Below are positions 26,257 to 35,667 of a DNA stretch of 64,000 bases, in pieces. The number at the start of each line of letters is the position of its first letter. Positions within the stretch are counted from its first letter, which is position 1. A program made the translations under genes and the position numbers. The DNA comes from Candidatus Viridilinea mediisalina (GTDB taxonomy: Bacteria; Chloroflexota; Chloroflexia; Chloroflexales; Chloroflexaceae). The notes beneath the pieces are model-generated. The model saw nothing but the letters and a program-made list of their open reading frames with translations, made no database searches and had not been told where the DNA came from. The stretch lies in NCBI RefSeq assembly GCF_002532535.1, contig NZ_NQWI01000012.1, forward strand, positions 1 through 64,000, read 5' to 3'.

Positions 26257-26458
26257 GCAATACTAACCTTTACACTACCCCTGAACCCATGCCCATATGC
26301 TATAATGACGGCAGCACGCCATGCTACCGTCATGTGGTTACATTATGTCTAAAAAAGGCATTATGTTGCCCTAAATTGACAATGCGCCTGTGGAAAACAT
26401 TCGTTTTTGGCGCAGTTAGTCGCGTTTTTTCGTTTTTGTAGTGTAAAGACTTTTGCCC

Positions 26459-29400
26459 ATGAAAGACTTCGTACACCTGCACGTCCACTCCGAGTATAGC
26501 CTACTCGATGGGTACGCCTCAACCAAGGCAATTGCCGCCCGCGCTGCCGAGTTGGGCATGGATAGCATCGCTCTGACCGACCATGGGGTGATGTATGGGG
26601 CGATGGAGTTCTATGATGCGGCAAAGAAGGCGGGGATTCGCCCGATTATTGGCGTCGAAGCCTATATGGCCCCCGCTGGGCGCGGTGATGCGATGAGCAA
26701 GGGGGCTAAGAACTATTACCACCTGCTGCTCTTGGCGAAGAATGAGGTGGGCTACCGCAATCTTGTGCGCATGACTACCCGCGCCCACCTTGATGGCATG
26801 GGCAAGGGTATCTTTGCGCGCCCCCGCATTGACCGTGAGTTGCTCGAGCAGCACCACGAGGGTCTGATTGTAACATCTTCCTGCATTGCTGGTGAGGTTA
26901 TTCAGGCGCTCACTGCCCAACAGCGCAAGCAGGCCATCGAGACGGCGGCCTACTACCGCGATCTGCTTGGCCCCGATAACTATTTCCTTGAACTGCAACT
27001 CCACGATAATACCCCAGAGCTTGAGGGTCTGAACGATGAGTTGATGCGAATCGGTAGTGAGTTGGGCCTGCCGATGGTAGTGACGAATGATACCCACTTT
27101 GTGCGCGCCGAAGATGTCAAGACCCAGCATATGGTTATGGCGATGGGCATGAACCTGACCTACCAGGAGTTCTGTGGGAAGAATTATGCCATGGACGAGA
27201 GCTACCACATCATGTCGGGTGAGCAGATGTGGGAGAAGTTTAAGCGCTATGGTACGGCACCACTTGAGAATACCCGCCGCATCGCTGATATGTGTCAGCT
27301 TACGCTTGAATTTGGGCGTGTGCAGCTTCCCGCTTTTGAAATTCCTGAAGGCCACGATGCCTCAAGCTACCTGCGCCTCGTTTGTGAAGAGGGCTTGATG
27401 CGGCGCATGCAGGGCCATCCCCCGCCCCACTACATGGCGCGCCTCGCTGATGAGCTTGATGTGATTAATGCGACCGGCTTTCCTGACTATATGCTCATTG
27501 TCTGGGATTATGTAAAGTTTGCGCGCTCGCGGGGTATTCCTTGTCTGCCCCGTGGCTCGGCGGGAGCTTCGCTGGTACTCTATGCCCTTGAGATTACCGA
27601 CGTGGACCCTGTGGCGAATAAGTTGCTCTTTGAGCGCTTCCTTTCGCGTGAGCGCCTTGAGATGCCTGATATTGATACCGATTTTGCTGATACCCGCCGC
27701 CACGAGATTTTGGACTATATTGCTGAGAAGTATGGCCGCGAAAATGTCGCCCAAATTATTACCTATGGCACACTCGGGGCCAAGGCTGCTCTGCGTGATA
27801 TGGGCCGCGTGATGGGTATTGAGTTGTCTGAAGTTGATCGGGTGGCCAAGCTGATTCCCGCGCAGCCCGTTGGTACGACGATTAGCCAGGCGCTTGAGCG
27901 TGTGCCTGAGTTGCGCCAAATCTATGAGACCCAGCCGCAATTCAGGGAGTTGCTGGAGAATGCCCAGCGCGTCGAAGGACGTATGCGTTCGGTCGGTACC
28001 CACGCTTGTGGCCTTGTTGTGAGCCGTAGTCCGCTCGATGCGATTGTACCGCTGCAACGTACTACCAAAGACGAACACGCGGTCATGGCTGCCTACGAAG
28101 GCCCCACCCTCGCCAAGATGGGCCTGCTCAAAATGGACATCCTGGGCCTCACCAATCTCTCGGTGGTGGCCGAGGCGCTCAAGTATATCGAGCAGACCAC
28201 TGGCACATCCATGTGGCTTGATCAGATTCCCACCGAAGATCCCAAGGTCTTTGCCAGCCTGAGCCGTGGCGAGACGCGCAATGTCTTCCAGTTGGAGTCG
28301 GCGGGCATGACGCGCTACCTTATGCAGCTCAAGCCCACCCGCGTCGAAGACCTCTATGCGATGGTTGCGCTCTATCGCCCTGGGCCACTAGAGCAAATTC
28401 CTCTCTATATTGCCAATAAAAATAATCCCAGCCAGATCAAATATCTGCACCCGATCCTCAAGCCGATCCTTGAAGATACCTATGGGGTGATTGTCTACCA
28501 GGAGCAGATTATGCAGTTGCTCCAGACGGTAGCCGATTATACGCTCGGCCAAGCCTATGTGGTGATCAAGGCGATCAGCAAGAAGAGTAAGGCGCTGATG
28601 GCCGAGAATGAGGCAATTTTCAAAGAGGGTTGCAGCAAGAAGGGCATTAGCCGTGAGGTGGCCGATGCGCTCTGGGAACTGATTCTGCCCTTTGCGGGCT
28701 ACTCCTTCAACCGGCCCCACGCGACGCTCTACGGGCTACTGAGCTACCAGACCAGTTGGCTCAAGGTGAACTACCCGGTTGAGTATATGGCCGCCGTGCT
28801 CACGGGTGCGGGTGGCTCGATTGAGGATATTGCCAAGGGCGCACTTGAGGCGCGACGGTTGGGTGTGGCCGTCTTGGGGCCCGATGTCAACTGTTCGCAG
28901 CTTGGCTTTGAACTGGAGCCGCTGCCCGAAGACCGGCCCGCTGGGGTCAAGTTTGGGCGCGGGATTCGTTTTGGGCTGGCCGCGATCAAGAATGTGGGCG
29001 AAGGGCCAGTGCAGGAGTTGATCAAAGAGCGCACAGCCAATGGCCCCTTCCAAAGCCTCGAAGATCTCTGTGCCCGTGTGGATCGCCATGCCATCAACAA
29101 GCGTGTTGTCGAGAGCCTGATTAAAGCCGGGGCGCTCGATAATCTGCCCGGCACCCGGCGCCAAAAATTGGCCATTCTCGATCAAGCCCTGAGTGCAGGG
29201 GCCGAGGCCCAGAAGGCGCGTGAGATTGGCCAGAGTAGCCTCTTTGATATGTTTGGGGAAAGTAGTGGCAATGCGGCCACCAGTGCCGCTCGTCTGCCTA
29301 TGCCGGTGATCCACGAGAGCCCCGCCGACCAGAAGGAGCAACTGCTCTGGGAGAAGGAGTTGCTGGGGCTCAATCTGGCCGATGATCCGGTGGCCAAAGC

Positions 29401-30229
29401 GCTCGAAGGCGTTGATCTGAGCGGCATCACCAGTCTGAGCGACATCTCCGATGAGCATATTGGCGAGACGCTGCATTTTGTGGGGGTACTCAACGGTGTG
29501 CGGCAGATTGCGACCAAGAAGGGCGACAAGATGGTGGTGGCCAACCTTGAAGATCAGACCGGCACGATTGAGTTGGTGATCTTCCCCAAGTTGGTAGCCA
29601 AGAGCGGTGATCTGCTCCAAAACGATGTTGCCGTCCGGCTCAAGGCCAAAGTAGAGAACCGCCGCGATACGACGCAGTTGGTGGTTGATGCGCTTGAAGC
29701 GGTGGTTGCAGGTACCCTGCCGCCCCCGGCGGCGGTGGCGAGCGAGATGGACCTTGAAGAGATGGGTGAGCAGCTTGAGGCAACGGCTCTCCCAGCCGCC
29801 CAACCCGAGCCTGAAGTGGCAGCAGCAACGACAGCCCCAAGCCCTGCCGCAGCGCCCATCAGGATGCCCCGCGCCAAAGCGCAGGTCAAAGTGGGCAACG
29901 GCAAGAGCGAAACGCCTGCGCCAGCAGCCTCAAGCCCTCCCAGCACCTACAGCAATGGAGGCTACCAAGCGAGCGAACCTGCTCCCTTCAGTGGGCGTGT
30001 GCTGCGCCTCTACCTACCGCGCACCGAAGACTACGAAGCCGATATTCAGCGCATGCAGGAGGTCTACAACATCCTGCGTAGCAGCGACGGCCCCGATCGG
30101 GTGACGCTCTACCTGCCCAACGGCGTAGGCACGGTGGTGCTGCAATCGCAGTATACCGTCAGCGTCTCGGCAGGGCTGCTTGCAGGCTTAGAGCAACTTC
30201 TGGGCACTGGGCGGGTGATCGCGGAGTAG
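26459..30229 (+). CDS. dnaE: DNA polymerase III alpha subunit
   Basis: This is the replicative DNA polymerase (1256 residues). The N-terminal PHP domain begins MKDFVHLHVHSEYSLLDG, with metal ligands His7 and His9 and TDHGVMYG. The palm carries catalytic Asp406 and Asp408 in PDIDTDF, with SRGIPCLPRGSAGASLV before it. The finger and tau-binding regions follow (YQEQIMQLLQTVADYTLGQA, PFAGYSFNRPHATLYGLLSYQ). An OB-fold lies near residues 1000-1090 (MVVANLEDQTGTIELVIFP). A Pro/Ala-rich linker (about 1110-1175) precedes a C-terminal domain (GRVLRLYLPRTEDYEAD...). That makes it about 100 residues longer than E. coli DnaE. The ATG at 26459 is chosen over a TTG two codons earlier. A TTGACA (26376-26381) lies upstream, with an unclear -10 box. 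Confidence 0.97.
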   Translation: MKDFVHLHVHSEYSLLDGYASTKAIAARAAELGMDSIALTDHGVMYGAMEFYDAAKKAGIRPIIGVEAYMAPAGRGDAMSKGAKNYYHLLLLAKNEVGYRNLVRMTTRAHLDGMGKGIFARPRIDRELLEQHHEGLIVTSSCIAGEVIQALTAQQRKQAIETAAYYRDLLGPDNYFLELQLHDNTPELEGLNDELMRIGSELGLPMVVTNDTHFVRAEDVKTQHMVMAMGMNLTYQEFCGKNYAMDESYHIMSGEQMWEKFKRYGTAPLENTRRIADMCQLTLEFGRVQLPAFEIPEGHDASSYLRLVCEEGLMRRMQGHPPPHYMARLADELDVINATGFPDYMLIVWDYVKFARSRGIPCLPRGSAGASLVLYALEITDVDPVANKLLFERFLSRERLEMPDIDTDFADTRRHEILDYIAEKYGRENVAQIITYGTLGAKAALRDMGRVMGIELSEVDRVAKLIPAQPVGTTISQALERVPELRQIYETQPQFRELLENAQRVEGRMRSVGTHACGLVVSRSPLDAIVPLQRTTKDEHAVMAAYEGPTLAKMGLLKMDILGLTNLSVVAEALKYIEQTTGTSMWLDQIPTEDPKVFASLSRGETRNVFQLESAGMTRYLMQLKPTRVEDLYAMVALYRPGPLEQIPLYIANKNNPSQIKYLHPILKPILEDTYGVIVYQEQIMQLLQTVADYTLGQAYVVIKAISKKSKALMAENEAIFKEGCSKKGISREVADALWELILPFAGYSFNRPHATLYGLLSYQTSWLKVNYPVEYMAAVLTGAGGSIEDIAKGALEARRLGVAVLGPDVNCSQLGFELEPLPEDRPAGVKFGRGIRFGLAAIKNVGEGPVQELIKERTANGPFQSLEDLCARVDRHAINKRVVESLIKAGALDNLPGTRRQKLAILDQALSAGAEAQKAREIGQSSLFDMFGESSGNAATSAARLPMPVIHESPADQKEQLLWEKELLGLNLADDPVAKALEGVDLSGITSLSDISDEHIGETLHFVGVLNGVRQIATKKGDKMVVANLEDQTGTIELVIFPKLVAKSGDLLQNDVAVRLKAKVENRRDTTQLVVDALEAVVAGTLPPPAAVASEMDLEEMGEQLEATALPAAQPEPEVAAATTAPSPAAAPIRMPRAKAQVKVGNGKSETPAPAASSPPSTYSNGGYQASEPAPFSGRVLRLYLPRTEDYEADIQRMQEVYNILRSSDGPDRVTLYLPNGVGTVVLQSQYTVSVSAGLLAGLEQLLGTGRVIAE

Positions 30230-30284
30230 AGAAGAGAGGTGAGGGCACAGAGGCGAGGGAGAGAGGTGAGGGCACAGAGCGATT

Positions 30285-30476
30285 GAACCACAGAGGCACA
30301 GAGGACACAGAGGTTTTGATGCAGGCGTACCAACCATGGTGCTTGCTTTACCACACACATCTCTGTGTTCTCTGTGTCTCTGTGGTGAAAAAACTCTGCG
30401 TCTCTGGTGCTTGCTTTACCACACACATCTCTGTGTTCTCTGTGTCTCTGTGGTGAAAAAACTCTGCGTCTCTTCA
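30285..30476. repeat. CACAGAGG hairpin element with a 66-bp internal duplication
   Basis: ACCACAGAGGCACAGAGGACACAGAGG and its inverse bracket a short centre. The right half (GGTGCTTGCTTTACCACACAC ... CTCTGCGTCTCT) is duplicated in tandem. Related elements lie at 39505, 51395 and 52858. Confidence 0.85.
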
Positions 30477-30501
30477 AAAACGCGCTATCTGAAAGCCCCC
30501 A

Positions 30502-31614
30502 TCAACGCAGCACTACATCCAACCACTCCTCGATCCAACGCTCACGGTTCTGCTCAATCTCCTCAGGGCTGAGGATGGTGGGCTGGGCTGGGACTTCGGC
30601 AAAACGGGTGAAAACATCGGGTAGTGGTGTGGTTGGGTTGGCTGGATAGACAAACATCTGGAGCGGGATGTCAGCTTGGAAGGTCGGCCCAAGCATGAAA
30701 TCCACAAAGCGCTGCGCCAACTCCTCGTTCTGGGTGCCGCGCAAAATGCCGACAAATTCGATCTGGCGGAATACCCCCCCAGGGATAATCAGGTTGCCGG
30801 TGGGCGGTTCATCAAGCGCTTCGTCGCTAAAAAAGACCTCAGCCGCCGGGCTGGTCGAGTAGCTCACCACCAATGGGTAGGGGCCTTCGCCACTACTGCC
30901 ACTGAACTGCGTGTAGTAGGCTTCCGACCAACCTTGGCTTACGGCAACTTCGTTCTTACGCAACGCGCGCCAGAAATCTTGCCAACTGTATTCCCCATCT
31001 TCGCCAAAATAGGCAATCGTGGCCAGCAAGAAGGCTAACCCAGGCGATGAGGTTGCCGGATTCTGCACCACCAACTGCCCGCGCCACTCGTTCAGCATCA
31101 AATCCTCTAAGCTCGTGGGCGGCGTGCGCCCACGAGCCTCGAGCGCAGCACGGTCATAGTTGATCAGTACATAGCCAAAATCTACCGGCAACAGGCGCTG
31201 CTCTGGATCGAGTTGCAACTCGGCAGGAATCTCCGCAAGGGCCGGGGCCGCATAGGGCACAAAGATGTCCGCCTCCAGCGCCCGGCTAAGAAACGTATTA
31301 TCTATCCCAAAAAAGACATCAGCCAGCGGCGCATCACGACTCAAGATCGCCTGATTGAGCGCACTGCCCGTATCGCCCATCCTCAGAAACTCCACCCGCG
31401 CCCCCGTCTCCGCCTCAAAGGTGGCCAACACCTCCTGGCTCAGACTAAAACTGTCGTGGCTCATCACCACCAGACGATCAGCCTGGGCCGGTGGGCTTGG
31501 CGCATCTACCTCAGCGCCAGGCGCCTGGGCCGGTGGACTCGGCGGTGCCGCTGTGGGGCTACCGCAGGCCACGAGTAAAAGTGTGATCAGTAAGAATATG
31601 CTGATCCGATGCAT
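30502..31614 (-). CDS. Thiamine ABC transporter substrate-binding lipoprotein (ThiB/TbpA family)
   Basis: This extracytoplasmic binding protein (370 residues) belongs to the TbpA/ThiB family, which delivers thiamine or its phosphates to an ABC importer. A strong AAGGAGGT ribosome site lies seven bases before the ATG. The signal peptide ends at a lipobox (LLLVACGS, lipidated Cys17), followed by a Pro/Ala-rich linker. The mature domain (VVMSHDSFSLSQEVLATFEA, DVFFGIDNTFLSRALEA, VVSYSTSPAAEVFFSD) fits the family. No thiP or thiQ gene and no TPP riboswitch lies next to it, so specificity is inferred from the fold only. Other type-2 periplasmic binding proteins (iron, phosphonate) are alternatives. 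Confidence 0.82.
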   Translation of the reverse strand: MHRISIFLLITLLLVACGSPTAAPPSPPAQAPGAEVDAPSPPAQADRLVVMSHDSFSLSQEVLATFEAETGARVEFLRMGDTGSALNQAILSRDAPLADVFFGIDNTFLSRALEADIFVPYAAPALAEIPAELQLDPEQRLLPVDFGYVLINYDRAALEARGRTPPTSLEDLMLNEWRGQLVVQNPATSSPGLAFLLATIAYFGEDGEYSWQDFWRALRKNEVAVSQGWSEAYYTQFSGSSGEGPYPLVVSYSTSPAAEVFFSDEALDEPPTGNLIIPGGVFRQIEFVGILRGTQNEELAQRFVDFMLGPTFQADIPLQMFVYPANPTTPLPDVFTRFAEVPAQPTILSPEEIEQNRERWIEEWLDVVLR

Positions 31615-31643
31615 GTTGATACCTCCTTGAACATTCTGTTTTT

Positions 31644-31740
31644 AGCGAAGAGGCGAAGAGGCGAAGAGGCGAAGAGGCGAGAGCTTCGCGTCCTCGCATC
31701 CTCGCATCCTCGCGTCCTCGCGCCCTCGCGTCCTCGCAAA
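31644..31740. repeat. Octamer tract, GAAGAGGC then CCTCGCAT
   Basis: About five copies of a GAAGAGGC unit are followed by about six copies of a CCTCGCAT/CCTCGCGT unit, upstream of the thiB-like gene. It has the same two-block order as 25861-26219. Confidence 0.9.
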
Positions 31741-31765
31741 CGGAAAAGAGCCTACGAACCTTCCG

Positions 31766-33364
31766 TCAGCGTCCTAAAATCTTCGCTACCAACTCGCGCT
31801 CGGCGGCACCAATGCCCCCCACCAGCCACAAGGCTGCTGCGTAGGCCAGCGGGGCCGTAAGCGCCGCAACAACGCTGCCCGGCCATGCGCCGATAAGCTG
31901 TTGGAGACTGAGCATCAAGCCCCCCATGACCAGCGCCGCTAGGGCTGGACGCAGGCTGAGGGCTGCCACCCTGGGGGCTAAGCCTTCCCGTTGTAACAGC
32001 GGGCGAAACACAAGGTAGAGGACGAATTCTGAAAGAATGGTAATGCCTGCTGCGGCATACAAGCCCCAATCGGCCCGCCCTAAAACGACCGAGGCGAACG
32101 GGATGGCGATGAAGTTGGCTCCTAGATTGAAGCCCGCCCCAATCAGAAAGGCCCGCGTAATCGCCCGCTGCTGGTTGAGCGCGATCAGTGCATATTGTAG
32201 CAGACCATTGGCGAATGAGATCGGCAGGAACCAGGCCAGAATGGCCAGTGCCCAGACCGCATGCGGGTAATCGCCAAACTGCGAGCGGGTGAAGAAATGG
32301 ACGAGATCATAGGCCAAGATCGAAATGCCCATAGCCAAGGGGAACGCCAGGATCAACAAGAGCTGCAACGTGCGCTGCTGCGCCAGTGCAAACGCCCCCC
32401 GCTCACCCCCGGCGCGCCGCGAAAGCAACGGAAAGACCGCAAAGGTCACGGCGGGCGGAATGATCATCGCAATCCCCAGGATGGTGTAGGTCAAGTTGTA
32501 CTGCCCCACCAACCCCTCAGCCGCATCGCCACTAAAGGCGCGCACAATAAAGACATCGAAACGAAAAAAGACCGCACTCAACAGATTGTTGAGCATCAAC
32601 GGCAACGCAACCGGAATGGTCGCCCGCATCGCCGCCGCATCCCAGGCCAACGTCGGCGCAAAGAAGTCGCGCCGCTGCAAAAAGAAGAAGATCGTCGCCG
32701 TAATGCTACTCACCGCCACTGCCGACCAAGCAAGGCCCAAGATCGTTGGGGCCACCACAATCACCACAATGCGCGCCAAAAAGCTGAGGGCCGCCGTGAC
32801 CAACTCCAGCATGGCGGGCACCTCCATGCGCTCATTCGCGGTATAGAGCGCCGTCACCGCCCCGGCATAGGCCCCTGGCACGAGGGTGAGCATCAGCACC
32901 AGAATGGCCGCCGCGCCCTCGCCGGAAAGCGGCTGACCCACCAGTGCAAAACTGGCCAGCACCAACAGCGCAATCGGCAGCGCCCCAGCCACAATCAGCA
33001 CCAAGCGCAGCGCCAGCGTAACCCCAAAGAGACGCCGCGCCGCCGTCGGATCGCGGGCCACTTCGCGGGTCAACAGAATACCCAAGCCAAACTCGGTAAA
33101 AATAGCCAAATATTGGCTCACCAAGAGCGCAGCAAAGGTATAATCGCCAAACCGGGCCACATTGAGCGTCCCAGCAAGCAAAAAGAAGACCACCATATCC
33201 AGGCCACGCACCACCAAGCGCAGCCCAAAGGTCACCGCACTATTCTTAAAGACCCGCCGCGCCACATTGCTGGGATCGTCGCGGTAGAAGCGCCGCCAAA
33301 GCAGCGCCACCAATCCCGTCAGCACCAAGACCCCAATTAGGCCAAGCGTGAGCCAAATGAGCAT
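31766..33364 (-). CDS. Polysaccharide/lipid flippase, MATE-MurJ-like (Wzx family)
   Basis: This polytopic inner-membrane protein (532 residues) has about 14 transmembrane segments. It belongs to the oligosaccharidyl-lipid flippase superfamily, which moves lipid-linked sugars across the membrane for polymer assembly. Family features include the N-terminal SAVTFGLRLVVRGLDMVVFF, FGDYTFAALLVSQYLAIFTEFGLGILLTREVARD and FPLLSRRAGGERGAF. The ATG at 33364 is chosen because the 35 residues upstream look non-coding, although no ribosome site is clear. It is not surrounded by glycosyltransferases, so the substrate (O-antigen, teichoic-like polymer, lipid II) cannot be inferred. Confidence 0.83.
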   Translation of the reverse strand: MLIWLTLGLIGVLVLTGLVALLWRRFYRDDPSNVARRVFKNSAVTFGLRLVVRGLDMVVFFLLAGTLNVARFGDYTFAALLVSQYLAIFTEFGLGILLTREVARDPTAARRLFGVTLALRLVLIVAGALPIALLVLASFALVGQPLSGEGAAAILVLMLTLVPGAYAGAVTALYTANERMEVPAMLELVTAALSFLARIVVIVVAPTILGLAWSAVAVSSITATIFFFLQRRDFFAPTLAWDAAAMRATIPVALPLMLNNLLSAVFFRFDVFIVRAFSGDAAEGLVGQYNLTYTILGIAMIIPPAVTFAVFPLLSRRAGGERGAFALAQQRTLQLLLILAFPLAMGISILAYDLVHFFTRSQFGDYPHAVWALAILAWFLPISFANGLLQYALIALNQQRAITRAFLIGAGFNLGANFIAIPFASVVLGRADWGLYAAAGITILSEFVLYLVFRPLLQREGLAPRVAALSLRPALAALVMGGLMLSLQQLIGAWPGSVVAALTAPLAYAAALWLVGGIGAAERELVAKILGR

Positions 33365-33690
33365 ACTAGATTGTAAGGATAAGGGAAGGATAAGGGAAGG
33401 ATACAAAAACGAGCAAATAGAAAATAGATTTGCGGCCTCAGGATGCGCTGCATGCCTCCTAAATACCAATTACTCTTGAACATGCCGCATCATCAAGCAC
33501 GCAAAAGCCCATTGGAACGCCATGTTCGGCAATCTGCAATCTACAATCTACAATCGAAAACGGTATAATACACCAAGATTACATCACTCGCCAATGCGTC
33601 ACGAAGCTTGGGATTTACTCCCTTTTTGGGAGCATGTTATACTCAAATCATATGGAAATCCATGAGGTCGCCTGCCAACCCAAGGCTTTT
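33365..33690. other. Intergenic region holding an AATCT/GAACATG dispersed repeat
   Basis: No gene is recognised. The main feature is the repeat at 33475-33556. A TATAAT-like sequence (about 33564-33570) and an A+T-rich stretch follow, then the tandem miniature elements starting at 33691. Confidence 0.5.
33475..33556. repeat. GAACATG core plus heptamer tail
   Basis: A core of about 57 bases (CTTGAACATGCCGCATCATC ... GCCATGTTCGG) is followed by AATCTGC/AATCTAC heptamers. The same unit, nearly identical, lies inverted inside the DUF2298 gene at 41528-41615. The core has short inverted ends (GAACATGCCG / CGCCATGTTC). Confidence 0.85.
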
Positions 33691-33814
33691 GTTAGCGCGA
33701 AGAAGCCTTGGGCCGCGACGTTGGCTGAGCCTGTCGAAGCCAACGTCGCGGTGGCTTCGACAAGCTCAGCCACCGCGACGCCCCCCTACGAGCCCAGGAC
33801 TTCTTCGTGCTAAC
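33691..33814. mobile_element. 124-bp miniature inverted-repeat element, copy 1
   Basis: The ends are inverted GTTAGCGCGAAGAAG, and the interior is two further palindromes around GAGCCTGTCGAAG. It is flanked on both sides by the perfect 8-base direct repeat AGGCTTTT (33683-33690 and 33815-33822), a target-site duplication. There is no coding capacity, so mobilisation would need a transposase in trans. Confidence 0.88.
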
Positions 33815-33822
33815 AGGCTTTT

Positions 33823-33946
33823 GTTAGCGCGAAAAAGCTCTGGGCCGTGACGTTGGCTGAGCCTGTCGAAGCCAACGTCGCGGTGGCTTCGACAGGCTCA
33901 GCCAACGCGACGCATCCCTACGAGCCCAAGGCTTTTTCGCGCTAAC
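33823..33946. mobile_element. 124-bp miniature inverted-repeat element, copy 2
   Basis: It has the same length and ends as copy 1 and begins immediately after copy 1's right-hand direct repeat. Its own right flank (AACAATTT) does not match, so copies 1 and 2 share one duplicated site or copy 2 has lost its partner. Confidence 0.85.
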
Positions 33947-34067
33947 AACAATTTCTGCTTCCCTAACCGCAGTTTTTGTGCGTTTCTTTGCGCTCTTTTG
34001 CGGCAATGAACACATGTTCTGTCTGTCCTTAAACCTCGCTTGCGCAGGATGGGCGATCTCCGCCGGG

Positions 34068-34138
34068 TAGGGCGTAGCAGCGGCCCATACATCCCCTCCG
34101 GCGCGGTGATCGTTGGGGGGGCCGCTGCTACGCCCCTA
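34068..34138. repeat. Inverted repeat downstream of the HlyD-like gene
   Basis: TAGGGCGTAGCAGCGGCCC and its near-complement, about 30 bases apart, lie 20 bases beyond the stop codon of the minus-strand adaptor gene. It may act as a terminator hairpin, although no T-run follows. Confidence 0.65.
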
Positions 34139-34158
34139 CGGAACACACCAAGATCACA

Positions 34159-35667
34159 TCACTCCCCAATGCGGACGGTGGCGGTCATGTTCCAGCGGAG
34201 CCGCTCGTCCCAACTGGTTGGCTTGATCACAACGGTGTAGACGATGTCGCCTTGGCGGTTTTGGCCCAAGGGCTTGATTTGGCTGACGGTGCCGGGTAAG
34301 GTGAAGTCGGGTAGGGCGTCAAAGCCAATCGTTACCGCGTCGCCTTCGCGTACCTGCACGATGCTCAGTTCGCTGAGGTCTTCGGTCTCGATCTGCCAAC
34401 TGCTTAGGTCGGCAATGATGAGTGCGGCCTGGCTCTGGTTGGGTACTTCGCCAACCTTGAGGTTGAGTTGTGCGACGACGCCGTTCATGGGGGCCAGCAG
34501 GGTGGCCCGTTCGAGGTTCAGTTCGGCTTGGCGGAGCCCCACTTCGGCCCCGCGTACCCGCGCTGCCGCCGAGGCGAGTTGGGCATCACTGGGGGCGGCT
34601 TGGATCTCGGCGAGACGCGCTTGGGCTGCGGCAACCCCCGCTTGGGCTGCGGCGACGTTGCCTTCACGCTGGCCACTCGTAAGGCTCGCAATCCGCGCTT
34701 GGGCTGAGGCGACCTGCGCCCGCGCTGCGGCAATCGCATCGGCATCGGTCGGGCTGAGCAGTCGGTCGTAACGGGCCTGCGCGTCGCGTACCTGCGCCTC
34801 CGCTGCTGCAATCCCGCTCTGTTCGGCCCGCTGCGCCTGCTCAAGCGCCAATTGCGCCTGGGCCATGGCCGTCTCTGCGTCATGCACGTTCCGCAGCGCC
34901 GAAGCCTCGGCATCAAGACGCGCCTGGGGCAGATCGTCACTCGAAGCCCGATCCAGTTCGATATTCTCCCAATAGATGCGGCTGTAGTTGTCTTGGACAT
35001 TACGCAGCGCATTGGCCGCCGTCGTAAGGCGCAACTCGGCATCCACCTTCGCCCGCGACAGATTATCGCGCTGGCTGGTCAAATTGGCCTGCGCCTGGTC
35101 AATGGTAGCCTGCGCGGAAGCCAACTCGGTCTCCTTGGGGCCAGCCTGGAGTTGGGCCAAACGGGCACGGGCGCTCTCCAATTCGGCTTGGGCCGCCGCC
35201 AGATCGGCGCCCGTCACACTCGCCTGGGTCGAGCGCACATTGCCCTGCGCCCGCGCAATTTCGGCCTGCGCTGCGGCAACCTGCTCTGGGGTTGCGCCTT
35301 CGAGCAAGCGATCATAATCGGCCTGGGCCTGCTCCAACGAAACCTGAGCCTGATCGATGCGTAAGGCCAACTCGCGGGTATCGAGGCGCGCCAAAGGCTC
35401 GCCCGCTTCGACCATCGTACCCTCCGCTACAAACAACTCAGCCACCGTACCAGGCTGCTCAAAATTGAGACTCACACTGCTCGCTGGTACCACCTTGCCC
35501 TCAGCAATCACCGCCGCTGGTGCCTGCACCGGCGGAATCTCCGTCGGCTCTGTGGCTACAGCAGCACTGCCCGTCGTTGCATCCGCCGCCGCATCGGGTT
35601 GACCACACGCGCCCATGAAGAGCAGCGTACTAGCCAAAAGTATGGTGAAGAAGATCTTGCGCCGCAT
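34159..35667 (-). CDS. HlyD/MacA-type efflux adaptor lipoprotein
   Basis: This is the extracytoplasmic adaptor of an ABC export system (502 residues). AGGAG lies eight bases before the ATG at 35667. The signal peptide ends in a lipobox (LLFMGACGQ). A biotinyl-lipoyl half-domain follows (AEGKVVPASSVSLNFEQPGTV...EAGEPLARLD). Then comes an unusually long Ala/Gln-rich coiled-coil hairpin (about 100-370, several AAAQAxxAxAQA blocks). The second lipoyl half (LLAPMNGVVAQLNLKVGEVPN) and a beta-barrel follow. It is the last gene of the operon ATPase - permease - adaptor. The extended hairpin suggests a long envelope span or an outer wall layer. The substrate is unknown; MacAB-like export is the closest scheme. 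Confidence 0.9.
   Translation of the reverse strand: MRRKIFFTILLASTLLFMGACGQPDAAADATTGSAAVATEPTEIPPVQAPAAVIAEGKVVPASSVSLNFEQPGTVAELFVAEGTMVEAGEPLARLDTRELALRIDQAQVSLEQAQADYDRLLEGATPEQVAAAQAEIARAQGNVRSTQASVTGADLAAAQAELESARARLAQLQAGPKETELASAQATIDQAQANLTSQRDNLSRAKVDAELRLTTAANALRNVQDNYSRIYWENIELDRASSDDLPQARLDAEASALRNVHDAETAMAQAQLALEQAQRAEQSGIAAAEAQVRDAQARYDRLLSPTDADAIAAARAQVASAQARIASLTSGQREGNVAAAQAGVAAAQARLAEIQAAPSDAQLASAAARVRGAEVGLRQAELNLERATLLAPMNGVVAQLNLKVGEVPNQSQAALIIADLSSWQIETEDLSELSIVQVREGDAVTIGFDALPDFTLPGTVSQIKPLGQNRQGDIVYTVVIKPTSWDERLRWNMTATVRIGE

Noticed and set aside
25605-26266. Several overlapping open frames on both strands encoding repeats such as GCEDARMR.
   Set aside because: They translate the octamer array, are open in many frames at once and have no ribosome sites.
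31615-31765. A TPP riboswitch ahead of the thiamine-type binding protein.
   Set aside because: The leader holds an octamer tract and no CTGAGA or related THI-box sequence.
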